This document shows positions 14,061 to 20,204 of a stretch of DNA of 20,204 bases, piece after piece (the first letter of the stretch is position 1; each line of letters begins with the position of its first letter). The position numbers and the translations under genes are program-made. The notes under the pieces are model-generated. The model had not been told where the DNA came from. It did not search any database and worked only from the letters and a program-made list of their open reading frames with translations. This DNA is from an uncultured Dysosmobacter sp. (GTDB lineage: Bacteria > Bacillota > Clostridia > Oscillospirales > Oscillospiraceae), in NCBI GenBank assembly GCA_934563745.1, contig CAKTHE010000031.1, positions 1 to 20,204 of the forward strand. Direction: 5' to 3'.

Positions 14061-16544
14061 ATGAAAAAGTTCCTTTCTCTGGTTCTGGCTCTGGTTATGA
14101 CCTTCTCTCTGGTCACTGTCAGCGCCGGCGCCACGGAGTACACGGACAACAGCGCCATTAAGTATGGCGAAGCTGTGGACGTGATCTCCGGTCTGAAGAT
14201 CGTCGACGGCTATGCCACCGGCGCCTTCAATCCCAGCAACACCCTGACCCGCGGCGCTGCCGCCAAGATCATCTGCAACATGGTCCTCGGACCCACTGCT
14301 GCCGCTGCTCTGAGCTGCACCTCCGCCCCCTTCTCTGATGTTCCCGCGAACCACACCTTCGCCGGCTACATCGAGTACTGCTCTTCCCAGGGCATCATCA
14401 ACGGCTACGGCGACGGCACCTTCAAGCCCGCTGCGACCGTGACCGGCTATCAGTTCCTGAAGATGCTGCTGGGCGCTCTGGGCTATGACGCCACCATCGA
14501 GAAGTTCACCGGTTCCAACTACACCGTGAACGTTGCGAAGCTGGCCGTCTCCCTGAAGCTGACCAAGGGCAACTCTGCTTTCGTCGGCTCCAAGGCTCTG
14601 ACCCGTGAAGAGGCCTGCCTGTATGCCTTCAACACCCTGAAGGCTACCATGGTCGACTATGCCACCAAGGGCACCAACATCACCGTCAACGGCGTGACCA
14701 TCAACCAGGGCGCTTCCAAGGCTGAGAAGGTTACCGTTGAAAAGGATGGCAATGCTTATCCCGGCTACAAGAACACCAAGGCGGACAACGATGGTTATCT
14801 GCAGTTCTGCGAGAAGTACTTCTCTGATCTGAAGTACGTCTCCACCACTAGCACCGCCGACGCCTATGGCCGTCCCGCTCACAAGTGGTACAACGGCAAG
14901 GTCGCCGACAAGAACCTGATCGGCACCTATGCCGACGAGGCTGTTCTGTCCTACACCACCGGCGTGAAGGGCACCACCCTGAAGGACGACGTCAAGGACG
15001 CCGGCTATGAGTGGGCTGAAGAGGTTAACGTGATCCGCAACGGCGGCGACGCTCAGGATTACACCTCTGAGCTGGCTGCCGCGCTGAAGTCCACCACTAA
15101 GCTGGGCGGCAACGGCATCGTTCTGGAACTCTTTGCCAACAGCAACGACGAGATCGACAAGGTCGTCGTGATTGCTACTTACCTGGGCAAGGTTGACAGC
15201 ATCACCAAGGACAAGGCTTCCACCAAGTCTGTTGATGAGCGCGCTCTGACCCTGACCTACACCGACGCTGCCAAGAACAACCTGACCATCAAGGCCAAGG
15301 CCGAAGATGATGTCATCGGCTTCAATGAAGTTTATGACAACGTCAAGAAGGGCGACTATGTCCTGTTTGTGCCCCAGGGCGACAACACCAAGTCCGAAAA
15401 GGTCGTTGCCGTTGCGATCCCCGAGACCGCGACCGGCGCTGTGACCCGCACCAGCACCTCCTCCGTCACCATCGGCGGCACTGCCTATAACATTGCCAAG
15501 GTTGTGACCAACGCTCCCTTCGGCCTGACCAGCAAGACCGCTACCGTCTATCTGGACGAGTATGGCTATGCCATCGGTTATGACGGTGCTGCCTCCACCG
15601 GCGACAAGGCTGTTGCCGTTCTGAAGGTCTACAAGACCCTGAACTCCGACGGCGAACTGGTCGACATGATCAAGGGCGTCACCTCCAACGGTGAGACCGT
15701 GACTTGGGAGTATGAGAATAGCACGCCCGAGAAGAACAAGGTCTACACCTACACCGAGACGGATGATGTCTACACTCTGACCGCTGTCACTGGCTCTACT
15801 CTGGCTGACGATGCCACCGTTTCCGCTGGCAAGGTCACCCTGAAGACCAGCTCCAAGAGCATTTCCTTCGGTGGCACCAAGGCTTACTTCGACTCTGATG
15901 TGAAGTTCATCTTCGTTGACGGCGGCAAGGCTACCGTGAAGGACGGCGTCCAGAAGGTCAGCGGCTATAATGCGTATGCCACCATTTCCAAGGATGGCGA
16001 CACCTATTATATCACGGCTCTGTATGTTCTGGGCACCACCTCTTCCAGCTCCACCACCAGCGATGACCTGGTGTTCGTGGTTGGCAAGAAGAATCCCGAC
16101 AAGATCCAGGTGACCGTGAACGGCAAGGATAAGGAGTACAAGGGCTACACCGCCTATATCAACGGCGAGAAGGTCAATGACTTCTATACCTCTACCACGG
16201 TTAACGAGGGTGAGTCCGACTTCTACAGCGTGGAGAAGGACGACGATTCTGGCGCTTATGTCCTGACCGGCAACGCCTACACCACCACCACCGGCAAGCT
16301 GGCTGTCAGCATTGACAGTGAGAAGATTACTGGCTTCGCTGGCAACATCATGAGCATTGGTGCCAACGACTACGATCTGGCGAATGCCACCATCGTGGAC
16401 ACCACCTCTAACGGCAACGACATTGACTCCGTCAGCCTGCTGAAGGATGCCAAGGCCGCCGGTGATGTGAATGTGAAGATGATCTACAACGCTGACAGCA
16501 ACGCTGTCGAGTATGTGTTCGTCATGAGCTACACGGCGTTCTAA
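14061..16544 (+). CDS. S-layer homology (SLH) domain surface protein
   Basis: This is an 827-residue exported protein. The Sec signal peptide is about residues 1-24 (MKKFLSLVLALVMTFSLVTV, then SAGA). Three SLH units follow: about 27-77 (GLKIVDGYATGAFNPSNTLTRG), about 91-143 (FSDVPANHTFAGYIEYC, IINGYGDGTFKP), and a more diverged one at about 150-195 (SKALTREEACLYAFNTL). SLH domains bind pyruvylated secondary cell-wall polymer non-covalently. The remaining roughly 630 residues are Thr/Ser/Lys/Asp-rich beta-type sequence without a recognised enzyme motif, including a Ser/Thr linker at TTSSSSTTSDD. Codon use is strongly restricted (CTG, AAG, GGC, GCC/GCT, ACC) and differs from the neighbours, which suggests very high expression, as for a major S-layer protein. 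The ATG has an excellent AAAGGAGG site, its own promoter and a strong terminator. Confidence 0.93.
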   Translation: MKKFLSLVLALVMTFSLVTVSAGATEYTDNSAIKYGEAVDVISGLKIVDGYATGAFNPSNTLTRGAAAKIICNMVLGPTAAAALSCTSAPFSDVPANHTFAGYIEYCSSQGIINGYGDGTFKPAATVTGYQFLKMLLGALGYDATIEKFTGSNYTVNVAKLAVSLKLTKGNSAFVGSKALTREEACLYAFNTLKATMVDYATKGTNITVNGVTINQGASKAEKVTVEKDGNAYPGYKNTKADNDGYLQFCEKYFSDLKYVSTTSTADAYGRPAHKWYNGKVADKNLIGTYADEAVLSYTTGVKGTTLKDDVKDAGYEWAEEVNVIRNGGDAQDYTSELAAALKSTTKLGGNGIVLELFANSNDEIDKVVVIATYLGKVDSITKDKASTKSVDERALTLTYTDAAKNNLTIKAKAEDDVIGFNEVYDNVKKGDYVLFVPQGDNTKSEKVVAVAIPETATGAVTRTSTSSVTIGGTAYNIAKVVTNAPFGLTSKTATVYLDEYGYAIGYDGAASTGDKAVAVLKVYKTLNSDGELVDMIKGVTSNGETVTWEYENSTPEKNKVYTYTETDDVYTLTAVTGSTLADDATVSAGKVTLKTSSKSISFGGTKAYFDSDVKFIFVDGGKATVKDGVQKVSGYNAYATISKDGDTYYITALYVLGTTSSSSTTSDDLVFVVGKKNPDKIQVTVNGKDKEYKGYTAYINGEKVNDFYTSTTVNEGESDFYSVEKDDDSGAYVLTGNAYTTTTGKLAVSIDSEKITGFAGNIMSIGANDYDLANATIVDTTSNGNDIDSVSLLKDAKAAGDVNVKMIYNADSNAVEYVFVMSYTAF

Positions 16545-16588
16545 TTTAGAACAAAGTAACTGCTGGTGACACTCATCTGAGCAAACCA

Positions 16589-16624
16589 AAAGAAGCCCCG
16601 CGCCTTTCGGCGCGGGGCTTCTTT
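16589..16624 (+). terminator. Strong intrinsic terminator after the SLH gene
   Basis: A perfect 16-bp GC-rich stem (16589-16604 / 16609-16624) has a TTTC loop, with CTTCTTT at the 3' arm. It starts 44 bases after the stop codon. The following 16625-16720 contains no gene that I can support, only the short palindrome CACAGCTGTG (16633-16642). Confidence 0.92.
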
Positions 16625-16721
16625 CCTATGTTCACAGCTGTGTTCATGCAGCCGGCTATAGCGGGGCTTCCCAACGTCCCGGACCGGCCGCGTGAGTGCG
16701 CTCTGACTTTTTAATAAAAAA

Positions 16722-16754
16722 GTCGGAGCAAGCGACACAACCGCTTGCTCCGAC
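16722..16754 (-). terminator. Intrinsic terminator of the OLD nuclease gene
   Basis: A perfect 13-bp stem (16722-16734 / 16742-16754) has a 7-base loop. On the minus strand it is followed by TTTTTTATTAAAAAG. It lies about 64 bases past the OLD-family stop codon. Confidence 0.85.
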
Positions 16755-16817
16755 ATGTCAGGTGGCTTCAATTCGGATATTTCCCTTTTTGATGTGGAGA
16801 ATTGCTGGTGCTAAAAA

Positions 16818-18635
16818 CTACGCCTGTATAAATTTTGAAATATCTCTCAGCCATCCTATAACCTCATCAGCAGGATCACGGCTGTGAAGCAATTCCATTG
16901 TCATTCGGGGAGCTCCTAACTTGTTCAATTTCCTTTTTACTGTTTCGGGGCTATATGCCGTTGGATTTCTCGCCTGCAATAGTGCGGAGATTTCACGTGG
17001 CACGTCCATTGTGTCACTTATCTCAATCTGGACACCAAAGAGATCCCTTACAACATCGCTATGTATGTAATTTTCCATTTCGCGTTTTGTTGTTTCTCTT
17101 GCAGAAGAACCATCGCTGCGGCGATTAATTTGGTCGCAAATTCCGGCGTGTGCATGTGTATTATCACTATCATATATGTGATACTCAGGCGTGTTAAGCT
17201 TTTGAAGATAATTGTGATTTACCCACTCTTTTAGAGTGTTGCCCCCTAAAGGAATAATCACAATGTAAGGTGAGCTATTCAAATCAACAATACTTGGGTC
17301 CGCTTGATGTGCAGTTCGACTAATTGCTGTGAGAAACGCTACATCATTTGGTCCCTCTACGCAGATAACAAGTTTTACATCATGATGCTGCGGGGCCAAT
17401 GGCGGAGTTAAATCTGGAAGTACCCCTAATGTGTCAGCAACTCGTGCCAGAATTCCAGCGTCTTCTGTTCCGACTGCAACCTCGGGAGATCCTTCGCTAT
17501 TTGTAATATAGCGCAGGCTCTGAATTGGAAGCAGAGCTGCTAATCCCGGAACGTGAGTTGTGATAATTATCTGACACCCGTTTTTTTCCGTCATCTCTTT
17601 AAATGTGTTTACTATCATCCTTTGGGCATCTGGGTGCTGGGAGGTTTCAGGTTCCTCTACTGCATAGATAATATTTTTTCCTTCAAAAAGGGCAGATTCA
17701 GTTGTAGCCCTAAAGAAACTAAAAAGCACAAGTCTCCGAATTCCACTTCCTCGCTTATTCAAAGGGATAGAATTTTCTCCAGTCAAAGAAAAAGAAAATG
17801 CCTTTTCCCATGTCGGTTCTTTTTTGAATTTAGGAGTTAATGTTGCAGCGAGCTCTGGATCAAACTCCCTTAATTTCTGAATAGTATTGGTAGCAACTTC
17901 CGAAACCTTTCTCTGTACTTCATTTGCAATGGCGTTCAACTGCTCTGATTGTTCTTCAAGTGCGGTCTTCATTGCATGTTGCATAGGATCTTGCGCTTCT
18001 TGGTCTTCGTCAGAACTCGGCCTATCCGCTTTGAACAGCCGATAGGATGGCAACAGCGGTTCAATTTTGGGCCACAATTTTTTCTCATCAGCTTGATCCG
18101 CACTAATCTCTCTTACTTCAAAGGTAATTGTATCGCCTAAAGATGCCCATAATGCTGCACGCATAGCTGAATTAATGGATAGATTTACACCGTCTTCCAA
18201 ATGCGCAGCTCGAATCATTGCTTTCAACTCATTATTCTTTTTTAACAGCAAATCATTAAACCCGTCATTAGATGGATGATTGGCATAAATCCAAATGGTT
18301 GTTTTTCCATTAGTAGGATATTTCTTCAAAACCTCCAAGTTCCCATCTCGGTTAATCAGGTATTCTTTGGAGAATGAAGTAGTTACATTTTCCAATGTAA
18401 TTTCGGCGGGGAGATCATCGAAAACGCATCCGATTACAGTTTCTTCACCCGTATGGAATACATTTCTATCTGCAGAATCAATTTTTGACTGATTAAAAAA
18501 TATATCCAGAGCCTCAAGAATAGTGGACTTCCCAACATCATTTTTACCAATCAAAGCAGTCAGATCATCAATTGTTATTCTTGTTTCGGCATAGTAGCCC
18601 CTGAAGTTCTTTAAAATAATCTCGCGTAATTTCAC
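16818..18635 (-). CDS. OLD-family ATP-dependent endonuclease (AAA ATPase + TOPRIM)
   Basis: This is a 605-residue protein with the layout of OLD (overcoming lysogenization defect) nucleases. The N-terminal ABC/SMC-like ATPase starts with LKNFRGY and Walker A GKNDVGKST (residues 30-38). A long helical insertion follows, then Walker B with VEEPETSQHPDAQ (about 325-337) and TTHVPGLAAL. The C-terminal TOPRIM nuclease domain begins with LVICVEGPNDVAFL (about 420-435, metal-binding Glu) and includes PLGGNTL and YHIYDSDN (about 485-492, the Asp-x-Asp pair). Related proteins act in phage exclusion; GajA of Gabija is a paralogue. No UvrD-like GajB partner is adjacent, so a stand-alone class 1 type system is favoured. 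The start is GTG at 18635-18633 behind a weak AGGCGGGA site. The gene is clearly more AT-rich than the window's core genes, suggesting transfer. Confidence 0.9.
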   Translation of the reverse strand: MKLREIILKNFRGYYAETRITIDDLTALIGKNDVGKSTILEALDIFFNQSKIDSADRNVFHTGEETVIGCVFDDLPAEITLENVTTSFSKEYLINRDGNLEVLKKYPTNGKTTIWIYANHPSNDGFNDLLLKKNNELKAMIRAAHLEDGVNLSINSAMRAALWASLGDTITFEVREISADQADEKKLWPKIEPLLPSYRLFKADRPSSDEDQEAQDPMQHAMKTALEEQSEQLNAIANEVQRKVSEVATNTIQKLREFDPELAATLTPKFKKEPTWEKAFSFSLTGENSIPLNKRGSGIRRLVLFSFFRATTESALFEGKNIIYAVEEPETSQHPDAQRMIVNTFKEMTEKNGCQIIITTHVPGLAALLPIQSLRYITNSEGSPEVAVGTEDAGILARVADTLGVLPDLTPPLAPQHHDVKLVICVEGPNDVAFLTAISRTAHQADPSIVDLNSSPYIVIIPLGGNTLKEWVNHNYLQKLNTPEYHIYDSDNTHAHAGICDQINRRSDGSSARETTKREMENYIHSDVVRDLFGVQIEISDTMDVPREISALLQARNPTAYSPETVKRKLNKLGAPRMTMELLHSRDPADEVIGWLRDISKFIQA

Positions 18636-18688
18636 AGTAGTCCCGCCTTTGCCTATTTTTGTATATGTCCTTATACTATCATAGTTAA

Positions 18689-18717
18689 ATTATACCATAT
18701 TTCAAGAGTTTAATCAA
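18689..18717 (-). promoter_or_regulatory. Consensus promoter of the OLD nuclease gene
   Basis: On the minus strand TTGATT (18717-18712), 17 bases and a perfect TATAAT (18694-18689) with an upstream TGG give a strong sigma-A promoter. A small dyad ACTATcATAGT (18675-18685) lies near the start point and might be an operator. Confidence 0.8.
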
Positions 18718-18754
18718 CATAATGTTGGCGTTTTCGACAATCCTCGGTGCATAT

Positions 18755-18782
18755 TTGACGGTACTGTGTTGCATTTTATAAT
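18755..18782 (+). promoter_or_regulatory. Promoter of the IS3-family transposase
   Basis: TTGACG (18755-18760), 16 bases and perfect TATAAT (18777-18782) lie 29 bases before the ATG, with AAGGAG at 18798-18803 as ribosome site. It is divergent from the OLD promoter. Confidence 0.75.
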
Positions 18783-18811
18783 AGGCTCATCATATCTAAG
18801 GAGATGAGGCT

Positions 18812-19984
18812 ATGCCAATAAAATACCCAACTGAGTTCAAAGTCAAAGCGATCCGGCGCTATAAAAAAGGCGAATCCATTAAGGAACTCTGCAAAGAATT
18901 GAACATATCTCAGAGTACCCTTTACCATTGGAGAAAGCAGTATTGCTCCATTCAAACAGATACCCGCACCTATACTCCAGCAGAATTTGATGCTATTTCA
19001 AGGCGACTTCGAAAAGTAGAACATGAGCTGGAAGTCATCCGCTTATCAGGTTATATTGCCCGCATCCCTTTGCAGGATAAACTGGCAACTTTAGAACACC
19101 TGCATAATGAAATGGCAGATCTATACAGCGTCCATGAACTATGCGAAGCGCTGGATGTATCCCGTGGCACATTTTATAACCACATTTTCCGCCGGGTAGA
19201 CCGCAGCAAGTATGAAGAGGAAAAAGCTCAGCTCATGCTGAAAATCAAGCAAATATTTGATGACAGTGAGCAGCGATATGGTGCCAATAAAATTCGCACG
19301 GTTTTAGTAAAGAATGGTATGCACGTCAGTACAAAACGCGTTTCAGCCATTATGCACGAACTCGGCTTATACAGCATCCGCACAGATGCAAAAAAGCTAT
19401 ACAAAACTCAACAGCAGCGCAAAAAACAAAACCTGCTAAACCGTGAATTCAATGCTAATCATCCAAATCAAATCTGGGTAAGCGATATTACTTATTTCAG
19501 AATTAAAGATTCTTGGATGTACCTTTGCGCAATCATTGACCTGTTTTCTCGTAGAGTGGTTGGGTACCGTATATCCCGCACCGCCAGTACACGGCTTGTG
19601 ACAACAACTTTTCGGGACGCTTATGCCGAACGCGGAAATCCTAAAAATCTGACTTTTCATAGTGACAGAGGTGGACAGTACATTTCTGATGCACTTTCTA
19701 AACTGCTGCAACAGTTTGGGGTTAAACAATCCTTTTCCGCAACCGCCCGCCCTCATGACAATGCTGTTGCAGAAGCGTTTTTCGCAACATTTAAGAAGGA
19801 AGAAGCCTATCGGAGGGAATATACATCTGAAAAGCACTTCCGTAAAAGTGTGGATGAGTATATTCGCTTTTACAATGAAGTCCGGCCACATCAAACCCTA
19901 AAATATAAGACACCACAAGAGTTTGAGGCTGTATACGATGGCAATTATATCGAAAAGTTGTGTTCAAATAGCGGCTCTGAATAG
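18812..19984 (+). CDS. IS3-family transposase, OrfA and OrfB parts in one frame
   Basis: This is a 390-residue transposase. Residues about 1-60 are the OrfA-type helix-turn-helix (FKVKAIRRYKKGESIKELC, ISQSTLYHWRKQY). A heptad-like region follows (about 65-85), then an OrfB-type second HTH (YSVHELCEALDVSRGTFYNH) and the HTH_21-like segment (RYGANKIRTVLVKNG). The DDE integrase core has catalytic Asp in VSDITYF, Asp in FHSDRGGQY and Glu in AVAEAFFATFKKEEAY, with the family motif FYNEVRPHQTLKYKTPQEF at the end. All catalytic residues are present, so it may be active. Most IS3 elements make the fused protein by a -1 frameshift; here the two parts are in one continuous frame, as in a minority of IS3 relatives. 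Base composition is AT-rich like the adjacent nuclease gene. Confidence 0.95.
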   Translation: MPIKYPTEFKVKAIRRYKKGESIKELCKELNISQSTLYHWRKQYCSIQTDTRTYTPAEFDAISRRLRKVEHELEVIRLSGYIARIPLQDKLATLEHLHNEMADLYSVHELCEALDVSRGTFYNHIFRRVDRSKYEEEKAQLMLKIKQIFDDSEQRYGANKIRTVLVKNGMHVSTKRVSAIMHELGLYSIRTDAKKLYKTQQQRKKQNLLNREFNANHPNQIWVSDITYFRIKDSWMYLCAIIDLFSRRVVGYRISRTASTRLVTTTFRDAYAERGNPKNLTFHSDRGGQYISDALSKLLQQFGVKQSFSATARPHDNAVAEAFFATFKKEEAYRREYTSEKHFRKSVDEYIRFYNEVRPHQTLKYKTPQEFEAVYDGNYIEKLCSNSGSE

Positions 19985-20040
19985 AAAAAAGTTCTTTGTA
20001 ATTTTATCATTTCACAAAAACCGCGTGGAAATATAGAAAA

Positions 20041-20072
20041 GCGGAAAACCCTAATAAATCAAGGTTTTCCGC
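20041..20072. terminator. Hairpin between transposase and tRNA, possible terminator
   Basis: A perfect 10-bp stem GCGGAAAACC (20041-20050) / GGTTTTCCGC (20063-20072) has a 12-base AT-rich loop. No clean T-tract follows on the plus strand. It may be a back-up terminator for the tRNA transcript or part of the IS end. Confidence 0.45.
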
Positions 20073-20079
20073 ATAAGAA

Positions 20080-20120
20080 ACCACCCGTATTTCGGCAAAA
20101 AAGTTCGAAATACGGGTGGT
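20080..20120 (-). terminator. Intrinsic terminator of the tRNA-Ser transcript
   Basis: A perfect 15-bp stem (20080-20094 / 20106-20120) has an 11-base loop. On the minus strand TTTCTTAT follows. It starts 8 bases past the tRNA 3' end, a normal position. Confidence 0.75.
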
Positions 20121-20127
20121 GTTCATA

Positions 20128-20204
20128 TGGCGCAGTGGGTGGGATTTGAACCCACGGTACGCTTTTGGCGTACACACGATTTCCAGTCGTGCTCGTTATG
20201 ACCA
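20128..20204 (-). tRNA. tRNA-Ser (anticodon GGA), 5' end outside window
   Basis: On the minus strand the sequence shows an anticodon arm CACGA-CTGGAAA-TCGTG with anticodon GGA (20184-20182). A long class II variable arm follows (GTACGC/GCGTAC), then a T arm GTGGG-TTCAAAT-CCCAC. The acceptor 3' strand is CCACTGC with discriminator G and an encoded CCA (20130-20128). The first roughly 12-15 bases, with the 5' acceptor strand and part of the D arm, lie beyond the right edge. A long variable arm with anticodon GGA identifies serine (UCC/UCU codons). Confidence 0.95.

Larger units (their letters stand above)
18723..20015 (+). mobile_element. IS3-family insertion sequence (ends approximate)
   Basis: The element is defined by its transposase. 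I looked for TG...CA termini with inverted repeats on both sides of the ORF and found only weak candidates (TGTTGGCG at 18723; CACA near 20015), with no convincing target duplication. The bounds given are therefore only a guide. The element contains its own promoter at 18755-18782. Confidence 0.45.

Noticed and set aside
13860..16589. 909-codon open frame antisense to the SLH gene
   Set aside because: It mirrors the SLH gene almost exactly. Its Val/Gly/Ala/His-rich composition is what the reverse complement of strongly biased codons gives, and no ribosome site or domain is seen.
16541..16771. 76-codon minus-strand ORF after the SLH gene
   Set aside because: It overlaps two terminators and the SLH stop codon and shows no ribosome site or recognisable features.
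16640..16810. Attachment-site copy of the tRNA-Ser 3' end at the left border of the AT-rich block
   Set aside because: No match to the tRNA 3' sequence longer than a few bases was found by eye.
16818..18635. Gabija system (GajA)
   Set aside because: No UvrD-like GajB gene lies on either side; the neighbours are a terminator and an IS3 transposase.
1..20204. CRISPR array
   Set aside because: No regularly spaced direct repeats were seen anywhere in the window.

Overview
The window looks like a chromosome segment of a GC-rich, Gram-positive-type gut Firmicute, most likely an Oscillospiraceae-like clostridium. This is inferred from several things: the era-recO-mutS2 order, sigma-A-type promoters with strong Shine-Dalgarno sites, an S-layer-homology (SLH) surface protein, a sortase-type surface protein, and a class I c-di-GMP riboswitch. 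The species cannot be named from the sequence alone.

Layout. Positions 1-5142 (+) hold a housekeeping DNA-repair and ribosome-assembly cluster: the 3' end of uvrA, a small GIY-YIG protein, era, recO and mutS2. It ends at a bidirectional terminator (5197-5236). Positions 5262-7493 (-) hold a large secreted, cell-wall-anchored surface protein gene that is split by an in-frame TGA. Its 5' leader carries a clear c-di-GMP-I (GEMM) riboswitch (7528-7615). A lipoprotein gene follows (8008-8748, -). It is divergent from a uridine phosphorylase gene (8962-9750, +), which converges on an MscS-type channel gene (9842-10669, -). The mscS gene is in turn divergent from an ACT-domain threonine dehydratase gene (10899-12119, +).

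Positions 12200-16624 are the most unusual part. A 425-residue protein is built from two degenerate tyrosine-recombinase-like domains plus two winged helices. Its leader holds two abutting perfect palindromes and an intrinsic-terminator-like hairpin whose U-tract touches the start codon. Directly downstream is a strongly expressed SLH protein gene (14061-16544) with its own promoter and structured leader. The hypothesis is that the recombinase-like protein has become a DNA-binding regulator of itself and perhaps of the surface-layer gene.

Positions about 16630-20127 are visibly more AT-rich than the rest. They contain an OLD-family ATPase/TOPRIM nuclease gene (probable phage defence, -) divergent from an IS3-family transposase encoded in one unbroken frame (+). 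This block abuts the 3' end of a tRNA-Ser(GGA) gene (-) that runs off the right edge. It looks like an acquired island next to a tRNA, but no attachment-site duplication was found.

Two themes link the central genes: remodelling of the cell surface (a c-di-GMP-controlled wall-anchored protein, a lipoprotein, an S-layer protein), and regulation through RNA leaders.
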